Positions 1 to 6,223 of a stretch of DNA of 12,257 nucleotides are shown in pieces. This stretch comes from Colwellia sp. GTDB taxonomy: Bacteria > Pseudomonadota > Gammaproteobacteria > Enterobacterales > Alteromonadaceae. The position numbers and the translations under genes are program-made. Below the pieces are notes generated by a model. The model was not told where the DNA came from, did not search any database, and saw nothing but the letters and a program-made list of their open reading frames with translations. Within the stretch, counting starts at the first letter, position 1; each line of letters opens with the position of its first letter. The stretch spans positions 1 to 12,257 of the forward strand of contig DPHE01000077.1 of the NCBI GenBank assembly GCA_003521815.1, in the 5' to 3' direction.

Positions 1-46
1 GACTGATGCCTAAACGACATACTTCAACTTCGGGTAATTCAGGCAT
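1..46 (-). CDS. mutM: Formamidopyrimidine-DNA glycosylase (Fpg), N-terminal fragment cut by window edge
   Basis: Base-excision repair enzyme that removes 8-oxoguanine and ring-opened purines from DNA and then nicks the abasic strand. Only the first 15 codons lie in the window. They read MPELPEVEVCRLGIS, which is the hallmark Fpg/Nei start: the proline after the initiator Met is the catalytic nucleophile once Met is removed, and the next Glu is the general acid. The gene runs off the left edge. The location fits, because mutM follows rpmB-rpmG in E. coli and its relatives. The ribosome binding site is weak (AGACAG about 5 bases upstream). A strong terminator lies between rpmG and this gene, so it may have its own promoter. 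The identification is firm despite the short length because motif and synteny agree. Confidence 0.9.
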   Translation of the reverse strand, partial: MPELPEVEVCRLGIS

Positions 47-204
47 AATACTGTCTATTTATTCATTAAGAGGAGTTGATAAACAACTGAGTTAGATAAC
101 GCTAACACCCATTGCCCTATTTTATTGGCATCTCTTTATCATACTTAATTTTTGGCAATAAAAAACCCGGTAAATACCGGGTTTTAAATAAAAGCTAAAG
201 TAAA
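47..204. other. Spacer between rpmG and mutM
   Basis: This A/T-rich stretch holds the rpmG terminator at 161-187 and the leader of mutM. A short dyad, AGTTG-ATAAA-CAACT, lies at 74-88. On the minus strand TTGTTT followed by an A/T-rich hexamer near 64-70 could be a weak promoter for mutM, but the match is poor and is not listed separately. No gene was found. Confidence 0.5.
161..187 (-). terminator. Rho-independent terminator after rpmB-rpmG
   Basis: A perfect hairpin has arms CCCGGT (166-171) and ACCGGG (176-181) and a four-base loop. A/T pairs extend it on both sides to 162-185. Read on the minus strand it is followed by a run of six T's, and it begins about 18 bases past the rpmG stop codon. 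The flanking A and T runs make it potentially active in both directions. It should end most transcription of the ribosomal-protein pair before mutM. Confidence 0.9.
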
Positions 205-360
205 TTACTTAATTTTAGCTTCTTTATATATTACGTGCTTACGAATGGTTGGATCAAACTTTTTGATTTCCATTTTTTCAGGCATAGTCTTTTTATTCTT
301 ATCTGTAGTATAAAAATGACCAGTACCAGCACTTGAAACTAAACGAATTTTATCGCGCAT
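205..360 (-). CDS. rpmG: 50S ribosomal protein L33
   Basis: Small protein of the large ribosomal subunit, located near the E site. The gene encodes 51 residues. MRDKIRLVSSAGTGHFYTT and the ending VIYKEAKIK match E. coli L33 nearly residue for residue. It has no cysteines, so it is the zinc-independent (C-minus) form. The start is well fixed: a TAA codon lies in frame three codons upstream, and AAGGA is about six bases before the ATG. The gene is a few residues shorter at the N-terminus than E. coli L33. It lies 36 bases after rpmB on the same strand and is surely co-transcribed with it, ending at the terminator at 161-187. Confidence 0.96.
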   Translation of the reverse strand: MRDKIRLVSSAGTGHFYTTDKNKKTMPEKMEIKKFDPTIRKHVIYKEAKIK

Positions 361-396
361 GATAATTCCTTAATTATTTCAAAATTTAACGCTAGG

Positions 397-633
397 TTAA
401 ACTTTTTCGCCACGGGCACGGATGTCAGTTAATACTGCATCAATCCCTTTTTTATCGATAATACGCATTCCTTTCGGAGTTAAACGTAATTTAACGAAAC
501 GATTTTCACTCTCAACCCAAAAACGGTGAGATTGAAGGTTAGGTAAAAAACGACGACGAGTCGCGTTTCTTGCTTTCGAACGGTTGTTTCCAACCATTGG
601 CGCTTTGCCTGTTACTTGGCAAATTTTAGACAT
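397..633 (-). CDS. rpmB: 50S ribosomal protein L28
   Basis: Large-subunit ribosomal protein of 78 residues, the same length as E. coli L28. Highly conserved segments include CQVTGK (5-10), GNNRSKARNATRRRFLPNL (15-33), HRFWVES (36-42) and the ending IRARGEK. Its many Arg and Lys residues suit binding to 23S rRNA. The ATG is preceded by GGAG at a seven-base gap (641-644 on the plus strand). It is the first gene of the rpmB-rpmG pair. A TATAAT box (714-719) and a leader hairpin (673-695) lie upstream. The same ribosome-binding segment also contains a sequence resembling a SlmA-binding site. Confidence 0.97.
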   Translation of the reverse strand: MSKICQVTGKAPMVGNNRSKARNATRRRFLPNLQSHRFWVESENRFVKLRLTPKGMRIIDKKGIDAVLTDIRARGEKV

Positions 634-672
634 GTGAGTACTCCAATATTAATTTCAGCTCGAGCTATATGT

Positions 673-695
673 TCCCCAAGACCGTCGTCTCGGGA
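673..695 (-). promoter_or_regulatory. Hairpin in the rpmB-rpmG leader RNA
   Basis: On the minus strand, TCCCGAGAC, the loop GACG and GTCTTGGGGA form about nine base pairs (including one G-U) with one bulged G. The hairpin lies between the probable -10 box and the rpmB start codon. No T-run follows, so it is not a terminator for radC transcripts. It could stabilise the mRNA or be a protein-binding site; the function is inferred only from its position. Confidence 0.45.
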
Positions 696-713
696 TCCTG
701 AAAAAGGTGGCAT

Positions 714-719
714 ATTATA
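714..719 (-). promoter_or_regulatory. Probable -10 box of the rpmB-rpmG promoter
   Basis: The minus strand carries a perfect TATAAT, about 80 bases upstream of the rpmB start codon, followed by ATGCCACC. No good -35 hexamer is visible at 16-18 bases upstream (nearest TAGCAT). The GCC-containing stretch downstream could act as a discriminator, as at growth-rate-controlled promoters, but that is only a guess. Confidence 0.5.
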
Positions 720-1038
720 GAGAAACTGCATTATGAATGCTAGCCCTAACCGTAAAAAGCTAACAAAAACCCATAAAAGCCGTTTTAACTTTCATTAATC
801 AATGGATTACATAGATATACAAACTAAAAAATCATCCCACAGGTGAATTTTTGATACTTTTTTGATACTTTTCCGTTTGTTCTGTTAACAAATAAGTCAA
901 AAACCAACTAAGTTTAACCAACATCTGATTCAAATAATTTCTTAATTTACGCGTCTTGTTTTTTATTCGATCACTCATCAATTAACAGACGAATAATATA
1001 AAACTTAACTCCCCACTTAAATCACTAACCGAATTGAA
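720..1038. other. Long gene-free spacer between radC and the rpmB promoter
   Basis: This stretch of about 320 bases is A/T-rich and has stop codons in all frames. It contains an imperfect tandem repeat (TTTTTGATACTT at 848-859, then TTTTGATACTT at 860-870). I found no credible gene, no strong hairpin with a T-run to end radC, and no tRNA-like fold. Confidence 0.5.
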
Positions 1039-1764
1039 CTATTCATAAAAATTGCCATTTTCGGCAAACGAATAACACTGCGGACCGGCAATGATCATGT
1101 GATCTAACACTCGAATATCAACCAATTGTAATACTTGTTTTAGTTTGTCGGTTATTTGTTTATCGGCAATACTTGCTTCCGCTATACCCGATGGGTGATT
1201 ATGGGCCAAAATAACGGCTGCGGCATGCTGCTTTAACGCCTGTTCTACTACAATACGGGGATACACCGCTGCCGCATCGATAGTACCAAAGAATAGCCGT
1301 TGAAATTTTAAGACTTGGTGTTGATTATCTAGAAAAAGTACGGCAAATACCTCTCTCGTTTCATGACGTAGTTCACTAATCAAATAATCTCGTGTTGCTT
1401 TTGATGAAGTTAACACGCTTCCTTGTTGTGCTAATTGTTCAGCTAAATAACGCTTTGACATTTCTAAACAGGCTTGAAGTTGGACATATTTAGCGCTACC
1501 TAACCCGTGTTGCTGACAAAACTCATCTTGATCAGCACGAAAAACATTGGCTAAACTACCAAAATTTACGAGTAAACGTCTTGATAAGTCAACGACATTA
1601 CAACCCTTCACCCCTGTTCTTAAAAAAATAGCCAGTAGCTCAGCATCACTTAAACTTACCGCACCTAATTTGAGTAACTTCTCCCGCGGACGCTCCGCAC
1701 TTGGCCAATTTTTTAAGGTTTGGTCTTTAAATTCATGGCTTATTAATGGGTCAGGTTTGAACAT
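1039..1764 (-). CDS. radC: RadC family JAB/MPN-domain protein
   Basis: Encodes 241 residues. Residues 22-110 form the N-terminal helix-hairpin-helix-like region (PREKLLKLG, ELLAIFLRTG, GLGSAKYVQLQ). Residues 115-241 form the JAB/MPN metalloprotease-like domain with a complete JAMM motif: Glu138, His188-x-His190-Pro-Ser-Gly and Asp201. RVLDHMIIA and YSFAE near the end are also typical. The family was once linked to DNA repair through a mis-assigned E. coli mutation; its real cellular role is unsettled. The N-terminus is some 15 residues longer than in E. coli. The start is supported by AAGGAA seven bases upstream. It is divergent from coaBC and oriented with rpmB-rpmG, the usual gammaproteobacterial order. 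Confidence 0.93.
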   Translation of the reverse strand: MFKPDPLISHEFKDQTLKNWPSAERPREKLLKLGAVSLSDAELLAIFLRTGVKGCNVVDLSRRLLVNFGSLANVFRADQDEFCQQHGLGSAKYVQLQACLEMSKRYLAEQLAQQGSVLTSSKATRDYLISELRHETREVFAVLFLDNQHQVLKFQRLFFGTIDAAAVYPRIVVEQALKQHAAAVILAHNHPSGIAEASIADKQITDKLKQVLQLVDIRVLDHMIIAGPQCYSFAENGNFYE

Positions 1765-1844
1765 ACACGGCTTCCTTGCGTTTGAATTGATATATCTGTA
1801 ATCATTAAAAATGCTCGATTCAGCACGTTTTTTGAATGGTCATG

Positions 1845-1872
1845 GGTATAATTAGTGTTTTCTATTTTTCAA
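1845..1872 (-). promoter_or_regulatory. radC: Candidate radC promoter
   Basis: On the minus strand TTGAAA (1867-1872) and TATACC (1845-1850) are separated by 16 bases, about 80 bases upstream of the radC start codon. The -35 matches five of six consensus bases and the -10 four of six. Found by eye in A/T-rich DNA, so only moderately supported. Confidence 0.35.
1847..1852 (+). promoter_or_regulatory. coaBC: Candidate -10 box for coaBC
   Basis: The plus strand carries a perfect TATAAT 76 bases before the coaBC start codon. No convincing -35 hexamer is present at the normal distance. It overlaps the candidate radC -10 box on the opposite strand, so the two promoters could exclude each other if both are real. 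Confidence 0.3.
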
Positions 1873-1928
1873 CATTCATAATAAATGCTATCGTATTGTA
1901 AATATTATAAGTTTAAGATTAGCAGATT

Positions 1929-3128
1929 ATGCAAATTCTTCAGGACAAAAAAATTGTTCTTGGTATAAGTGGTGGTATAGCCGCTTACAAAATTCCAGAA
2001 TTAGTCCGTCGATTAAAAGATCAAGGTGCCGACATTCGAGTCGTCATGACCGAAGGTGCTAAGGCATTTATCACGCCACTAACCTTGCAAGCGGTCTCTG
2101 GTAATGGTGTTGCGGATAGCTTACTTGATACCCAAGCTGAGCTTGCTATGGGACATATTGAGCTTGCAAAATGGGCCGATTTAATTATTATTTCCCCGGC
2201 CACTGCAGACATCATTGCCCGTATTACGGCAGGAATGGCAAACGATTTATTGACTACCTTGTGCTTAGCCACCAATGCGCCTATTGCCATTGCGCCCGCT
2301 ATGAACCAACAAATGTGGCATGCTGTCGCAACACAAGCCAATGTCGTCACACTGAATGAGCGTGGTTACCCTTTTTGGGGGCCTGGTAGTGGTGAACAAG
2401 CCTGTGGCGATATCGGTTTAGGTCGCATGTTAGAAGTCAGCGAGTTAGTCAATTTAACTAGTGACTTTTTTTCGGATAAACATTTACAAGGTCAACACTG
2501 GGTTATTACTGCAGGTCCAACCCGTGAAGCCATTGATCCCGTACGCTATATTTCAAACCATAGCTCAGGTAAAATGGGTTATGCTATTGCTCACGCAGCC
2601 TTACAAGCAGGAGCAGAAGTGACCTTGATTTCAGGTCCTGTTGCTATTAGCCCGCCTATTGGCTGCCAATTAATATCAGTGATTAGCGCTGAAGAAATGC
2701 ATCATCAAGCACTTAACTATGCCAAAAAGTGCACTACTTTTGTTGCTTGTGCCGCTGTAGCTGATTATCGCGTTGCTAATATTGCCGAACAAAAAATCAA
2801 GAAAACAAATGATGCCATGCAACTTGAGTTAGTCAAAAATCATGATATTGTTGCCGACGTGGCCAGTTTAACCGATAAACCCTTTATTGTTGGTTTTGCT
2901 GCGGAAACACAAAATATAGAACGGTATGCGCGTGGTAAATTAATGCGCAAGAATCTTGATTTAATTGCCGCTAATGATGTTTCAAAATCAGGACAAGGCT
3001 TTAACAGTGATAATAACGCGCTAACGTTATTTAGCGCTATTGATAAAACTGAAATACCTTTAGCCAATAAGCAGATTGTCGCCAAAAAATTAGTCTTATT
3101 AATTAACCAATATTATTTAGCAAAGTAG
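1929..3128 (+). CDS. coaBC: Bifunctional phosphopantothenoylcysteine decarboxylase / phosphopantothenate-cysteine ligase
   Basis: Carries out two consecutive steps of coenzyme A synthesis in the cytoplasm: joining cysteine to 4'-phosphopantothenate using CTP, then FMN-dependent decarboxylation to 4'-phosphopantetheine. It has 399 residues, close to E. coli Dfp. The CoaC half (about 1-180) shows GISGGIAAYK, the catalytic His76 in GHIELA, the PAMNQQMW motif with Asn126, and the flexible-flap Cys159 in GEQACGD. The CoaB half (about 188-399) shows ITAGPTRE, Asn210 in RYISNHSSGKMG, AAVADYR, and Lys289 in QKIKK. All key residues are present. The ribosome binding site is weak, but the start aligns with known CoaBC N-termini. 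It is divergent from radC and is followed after 57 bases by slmA. Confidence 0.97.
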   Translation: MQILQDKKIVLGISGGIAAYKIPELVRRLKDQGADIRVVMTEGAKAFITPLTLQAVSGNGVADSLLDTQAELAMGHIELAKWADLIIISPATADIIARITAGMANDLLTTLCLATNAPIAIAPAMNQQMWHAVATQANVVTLNERGYPFWGPGSGEQACGDIGLGRMLEVSELVNLTSDFFSDKHLQGQHWVITAGPTREAIDPVRYISNHSSGKMGYAIAHAALQAGAEVTLISGPVAISPPIGCQLISVISAEEMHHQALNYAKKCTTFVACAAVADYRVANIAEQKIKKTNDAMQLELVKNHDIVADVASLTDKPFIVGFAAETQNIERYARGKLMRKNLDLIAANDVSKSGQGFNSDNNALTLFSAIDKTEIPLANKQIVAKKLVLLINQYYLAK

Positions 3129-3185
3129 TATTAAATATAATTCAATTATTATTACTGTAAATTATTAAATAGAGAACATCTTACT

Positions 3186-3794
3186 ATGCCTGTTAGCCTC
3201 AAAAGCACACAAAAACCTGTGCAAAAAATTAATCGCAAGCAACAAATTTTAGAGTGCTTAGCCCTTATGTTGGAATCAAGCCCTGGCCAACGAATTACGA
3301 CGGCAAAGTTAGCAGCGAAAGTGGGCGTATCTGAAGCCGCATTATATCGCCACTTCCCATCGAAGGCGCGTATGTTTGAAGGCTTAATTGACTTTATTGA
3401 AGAGTCAACTTTCTCTCGCATCAATTTGATTTTAACCGACCACAAAGAAACGCTAGTGCGCTGCCATCATATTTTACATGTGTTGTTGATTTTTGCCGAG
3501 CGTAATCCTGGCATGTGTCGTATATTGTCAGGTGATGCATTAATGGGCGAGAATGAACGTTTACACAGCAGAGTACATCAATTTTTTGAAAAGCTTGAAT
3601 CTCAATTTAAACAAGTATTACGTGAACGAAAATTACGTGAAGGTAAAGCCTTTAGTATCAGCGAGCAAGCCCTTGCCAACATTTTAGTATCTTTTACAGA
3701 AGGAAAAATTTGTCAGTATGTTCGTTCTGGCTTTGATAAAAAACCGAGCGATGACTTTAATGAACAATGGCAATTTTTAATGGCAAGTAAGTAA
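3186..3794 (+). CDS. slmA: Nucleoid occlusion factor SlmA (TetR family)
   Basis: DNA-bound inhibitor of cell division: SlmA dimers bound to specific chromosomal sites disrupt FtsZ polymers and so prevent septum formation over the nucleoid. It has 202 residues. The N-terminal TetR-type helix-turn-helix (about 38-60, RITTAKLAAKVGVSEAALYR followed by HFPSK) is almost identical to the E. coli protein. FIEES, RINLIL, ERNPG, LREG and VRSGF along the C-terminal dimerisation and FtsZ-binding region also match. The N-terminus is about six residues longer than in E. coli. The Shine-Dalgarno is poor (GAGA 12 bases away), which may mean low expression or coupling to coaBC. In E. coli dut lies between coaBC and slmA; here the 57-base gap has no room for it. 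Confidence 0.95.
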   Translation: MPVSLKSTQKPVQKINRKQQILECLALMLESSPGQRITTAKLAAKVGVSEAALYRHFPSKARMFEGLIDFIEESTFSRINLILTDHKETLVRCHHILHVLLIFAERNPGMCRILSGDALMGENERLHSRVHQFFEKLESQFKQVLRERKLREGKAFSISEQALANILVSFTEGKICQYVRSGFDKKPSDDFNEQWQFLMASK

Positions 3795-3872
3795 CCCTTC
3801 AACAAGCTCAGGGCAAGCGATAAACACTCCGTTCATCCTGAGCGCGAAGCAGTCGAAGGAAGGGCAAGCGAT
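3795..3872. repeat. REP-like palindromic repeat after slmA
   Basis: This begins directly after the slmA stop codon. The left arm CCTTCAACAAGCTCAGG (3796-3812) is an imperfect inverted copy of the right arm at 3837-3859 (CCTGAGC ... GTCGAAGG), which has an extra GCGAAGCA-like insertion. The 12-base word AGGGCAAGCGAT occurs twice in direct orientation, at 3810-3821 and 3861-3872. The right arm plus its flank (3830-3860), read on the minus strand, shares TCCTTCGAC and GCTCAGGATGAACGG with 12221-12246. The element carries no gene. It resembles short intergenic palindromes of the REP type, which sit at gene ends and may affect mRNA 3' ends. Confidence 0.75.
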
Positions 3873-3920
3873 GGATGATCCGAATTAACCCATAGCAAAC
3901 AATATTATTCCGGAAAACAG

Positions 3921-5396
3921 ATGAGCACATTATCACATCTTAAGCCAGAGAATTTGTGGCAATTATTTGAAAAAATTTGCAGTATTCCTCACCCATCTAA
4001 GCATGAACAAAAAATATCCCTTTGGATTCAATCGTGGGCAAATGGGCTGGGTTTATCCGTCAAAGAAGATGCTATCGGTAACTTATTTATTAAGAAACCA
4101 GCAACTCAAGGAATGGAAGGTTGTCAAGGTATTATTTTACAAGCGCATATGGACATGGTTCCGCAAAAAAATAACGAGACTGAACACAATTTTAAAACTG
4201 ACCCTATTCGCCCCTATATTATCAACGAAAGTGATGGCGACTGGGTAACCGCTGATGGCACAACCTTAGGTGCAGACAACGGTATTGGTTTAGCCTCGGC
4301 TTTAGCTGTCTTAGCAAGTAATGATATTCCTCATGGCCCAATTGAAGTGTTGGTCACTATCGATGAAGAAGCGGGTATGAGCGGCGCATTTGGCTTAGAA
4401 GCAGGATGGCTCGACGGTGATATTTTAATTAATACCGACTCAGAGCAAGAAGGTGAAGTTTATATGGGTTGTGCTGGCGGCATTGACGGCTCCGCTAGTT
4501 TCGAATTAGTATTTGAAGACGCTCCTCAAAATTATCAAGCCTTTAATTTATCACTCTCTGGATTAAAAGGTGGCCACTCCGGTGTTGATATTCACACCGG
4601 ACGCGCCAATGCTAACAAGTTATTAGTACGTTTTTTGCTTGATGCTAGTAATCAGTTTGATATTCGCTTAACCGAGCTTAATGGTGGTAGCCTGCGTAAT
4701 GCTATTCCACGTGAATCCAATGCTAGCTTTATTATCGCTAAAGGCCAAATAGAACCATTAAAAACTGAATTAGCACACTACCTATCGACCATCAAAGCTA
4801 ACTTAAGCGCCATTGAAACTACTATTGATATGCTATTAATTTCACCAGAAGACTTTGAGCAGTGTTGGAGTCGCGTAACGCAAAGTAATATTTTACGGGC
4901 ACTAAATGCTTGTCCTAATGGTGTTATTCGCATGAGTGATGATATTGAAGGCATAGTAGAAAGCTCATTAAATCTTGGTGTTATTCACACCCGCGGAAAA
5001 AAGCTCAATGCATTGGTGCTTATTCGTAGCTTACATGATGATGGTCGTTCAGAAACACAACGCACCGTTCAGTCTGTATTTGAATTAGCTGGCGCTAATA
5101 TAGAATTTAGTGGCGCGTATCCTGGTTGGAAACCAGATACTGACTCCACCATAATGAAAACGGTACTTAATACCTATCAAGATCTATTTGGTAAAATACC
5201 TGCCATAATGGTTATTCATGCGGGTTTAGAGTGTGGCTTATTCAAGGCTGTTTACCCTCACTGGGATATGGTTTCAATTGGACCAACGATTAAGTTCCCC
5301 CACTCACCCGATGAGAAAATAGAAATAGCCACCGTGGCACAATATTGGAAATTACTAACAGCTGTATTAGCAAAAGCACCAAAAATAAACGACTGA
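3921..5396 (+). CDS. pepD: Aminoacyl-histidine dipeptidase (cytosolic non-specific dipeptidase, M20)
   Basis: Zinc peptidase that cleaves Xaa-His dipeptides such as carnosine, and other unblocked dipeptides, in the cytoplasm; it recycles amino acids from peptides. It has 491 residues, close to E. coli PepD. All expected M20 residues are visible: His76 and Asp78 in QAHMDMV, bridging Asp119 in GADNGIG, catalytic Glu149 and metal ligand Glu150 in TIDEEAG, Asp173 in INTDSE, and His461 in FPHSPDE. GLKGGHSG and HAGLECG (His433) mark the dimerisation (lid) domain and the substrate site. GGA about six bases upstream supports the start. The gene stands alone behind the repeat at 3795-3872, with a 13-base tandem duplication across its stop codon. 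Confidence 0.97.
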   Translation: MSTLSHLKPENLWQLFEKICSIPHPSKHEQKISLWIQSWANGLGLSVKEDAIGNLFIKKPATQGMEGCQGIILQAHMDMVPQKNNETEHNFKTDPIRPYIINESDGDWVTADGTTLGADNGIGLASALAVLASNDIPHGPIEVLVTIDEEAGMSGAFGLEAGWLDGDILINTDSEQEGEVYMGCAGGIDGSASFELVFEDAPQNYQAFNLSLSGLKGGHSGVDIHTGRANANKLLVRFLLDASNQFDIRLTELNGGSLRNAIPRESNASFIIAKGQIEPLKTELAHYLSTIKANLSAIETTIDMLLISPEDFEQCWSRVTQSNILRALNACPNGVIRMSDDIEGIVESSLNLGVIHTRGKKLNALVLIRSLHDDGRSETQRTVQSVFELAGANIEFSGAYPGWKPDTDSTIMKTVLNTYQDLFGKIPAIMVIHAGLECGLFKAVYPHWDMVSIGPTIKFPHSPDEKIEIATVAQYWKLLTAVLAKAPKIND

Positions 5397-5409
5397 AATA
5401 AACGACTGA
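5384..5409 (+). repeat. 13-base tandem duplication across the pepD stop codon
   Basis: AATAAACGACTGA occurs at 5384-5396 and again, without change, at 5397-5409; AATAAAT then starts a partial third copy. The pepD TGA is the last three bases of the first unit. This looks like a recent slippage duplication. Since 13 is not a multiple of three, the second TGA is out of frame. Confidence 0.85.
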
Positions 5410-5424
5410 AATAAATATAAATAA

Positions 5425-5455
5425 CAGATAAAAAACAAGTACGATTGGTTATCTG
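5425..5455 (+). other. Inverted repeat between pepD and the response regulator
   Basis: CAGATAA (5425-5431) and TTATCTG (5449-5455) are perfect inverted copies, 17 bases apart. No T-run follows, so it is a poor terminator. The right arm overlaps the candidate -35 region of the response-regulator promoter, so a protein-binding site is possible. The function is not shown. Confidence 0.4.
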
Positions 5456-5473
5456 GTATTATTCCGTTAGAAT
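5445..5473 (+). promoter_or_regulatory. Candidate promoter of the response-regulator gene
   Basis: TTGGTT (5445-5450) and TAGAAT (5468-5473) are 17 bases apart, a standard sigma-70 spacing. The -10 matches five of six consensus bases, the -35 only three or four. The start codon is 29 bases further on, preceded by AAGGA at an eight-base gap. Confidence 0.45.
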
Positions 5474-5502
5474 GACTAAATAACACAGTAAGGAACTATT
5501 TT

Positions 5503-6162
5503 ATGATTCAGCCGCAAAAAATAATAATAGCTGATGATCACCCTTTATTTAGACAAGCATTATTAGGCACATTAAAACCCAAGTTAAAATACACTGACTG
5601 GCTTGAAGCACAAACAATTGCTGAACTTGAGCAACAATTACAAGAAAATAGCGACAGTGACCTTTTATTACTAGATTTAAATATTCCTGGTGCTCATGGA
5701 TTTAGTACGCTTATTTATGTACGAAACCACTTTCCTCACATTCCTGTGGTCATTATTTCAGCACATGAGGATAATCTAACTATTAGCAAAGCAATGAAGT
5801 ATGGGGCTGCTGGGTTTATTCCAAAATCAACGCCTGGTGATAATATTTTTTCGGCTATTATGACCGTTTTGTCTGGTGATATTTGGTTACCTACCTTATT
5901 TGAACGCAGTAAAGAAGATCATGAAAATTGTGATATATCATCTCGTGTAGCGAGCTTAACTCAACAGCAATACCGTATATTAATGATGTTTGCCCAAGGT
6001 TTACTCAATAAACAAATTGCCTATGACCTAAATGTTTCAGAAGCCACGATAAAAGCGCATGCTACCGCAATATTTCGTAAGTTAGGTGTACGAAACAGAA
6101 CGCAAGCGGTGATCGCTATTGCTCAATTAGACATACCCGAAGCTGGGTTTCAGTCAAACTAA
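5503..6162 (+). CDS. LuxR/NarL-family response regulator, probably CrbR/ErdR-like
   Basis: Two-domain transcription regulator of 219 residues. The receiver domain (about 6-122) has the acidic pair Asp11/Asp12, the phosphoacceptor Asp58 in LLLLDLNIPG, Ser86 and the conserved Lys108 in FIPKS. The C-terminal GerE-type helix-turn-helix covers about 152-206 (LTQQQYRILMMFAQGLLNKQ, then IAYDLNVSEATIKAH and IFRKLGVRNRTQAV). It converges with the symporter-kinase gene, with only 61 bases between their stops. This pairing is known for CrbS-CrbR in Vibrio and MxtR-ErdR in Pseudomonas, where the regulator activates acetyl-CoA synthetase (acs). That role is inferred from context; other regulators of this family look similar, so no symbol is given. 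The N-terminus is supported by a good ribosome binding site. Confidence 0.88.
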   Translation: MIQPQKIIIADDHPLFRQALLGTLKPKLKYTDWLEAQTIAELEQQLQENSDSDLLLLDLNIPGAHGFSTLIYVRNHFPHIPVVIISAHEDNLTISKAMKYGAAGFIPKSTPGDNIFSAIMTVLSGDIWLPTLFERSKEDHENCDISSRVASLTQQQYRILMMFAQGLLNKQIAYDLNVSEATIKAHATAIFRKLGVRNRTQAVIAIAQLDIPEAGFQSN

Positions 6163-6172
6163 GTGTAGTGTT

Positions 6173-6196
6173 GAGCGTAATTTATTATGCTCTTTT
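6173..6196 (+). terminator. Rho-independent terminator after the response regulator
   Basis: GAGCGTAA (6173-6180), a TTTA loop and TTATGCTC (6185-6192) form an eight-pair stem with one G-U, followed by TTTT. It starts 11 bases after the stop codon. An overlapping longer pairing, TTGAGC (6171-6176) with GCTCAA (6205-6210), could help the opposing kinase transcript, although no T-run is seen on that side. Confidence 0.7.
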
Positions 6197-6223
6197 GAAC
6201 TAAAGCTCAATCGTCAATCACCA

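Noticed and set aside
673..695. rpmB leader hairpin as the radC terminator
   Set aside because: No T-run follows it on the minus strand, and it lies downstream of the TATAAT box, within the rpmB leader.
848..870. Tandem TTTTGATACT repeat as an iteron or origin element
   Set aside because: There are only two imperfect copies in A/T-rich DNA, with no DnaA boxes or replication gene nearby.
2021..2350. Minus-strand open frame opposite coaBC
   Set aside because: It is fully within the conserved CoaC coding region and is explained as a shadow of that gene.
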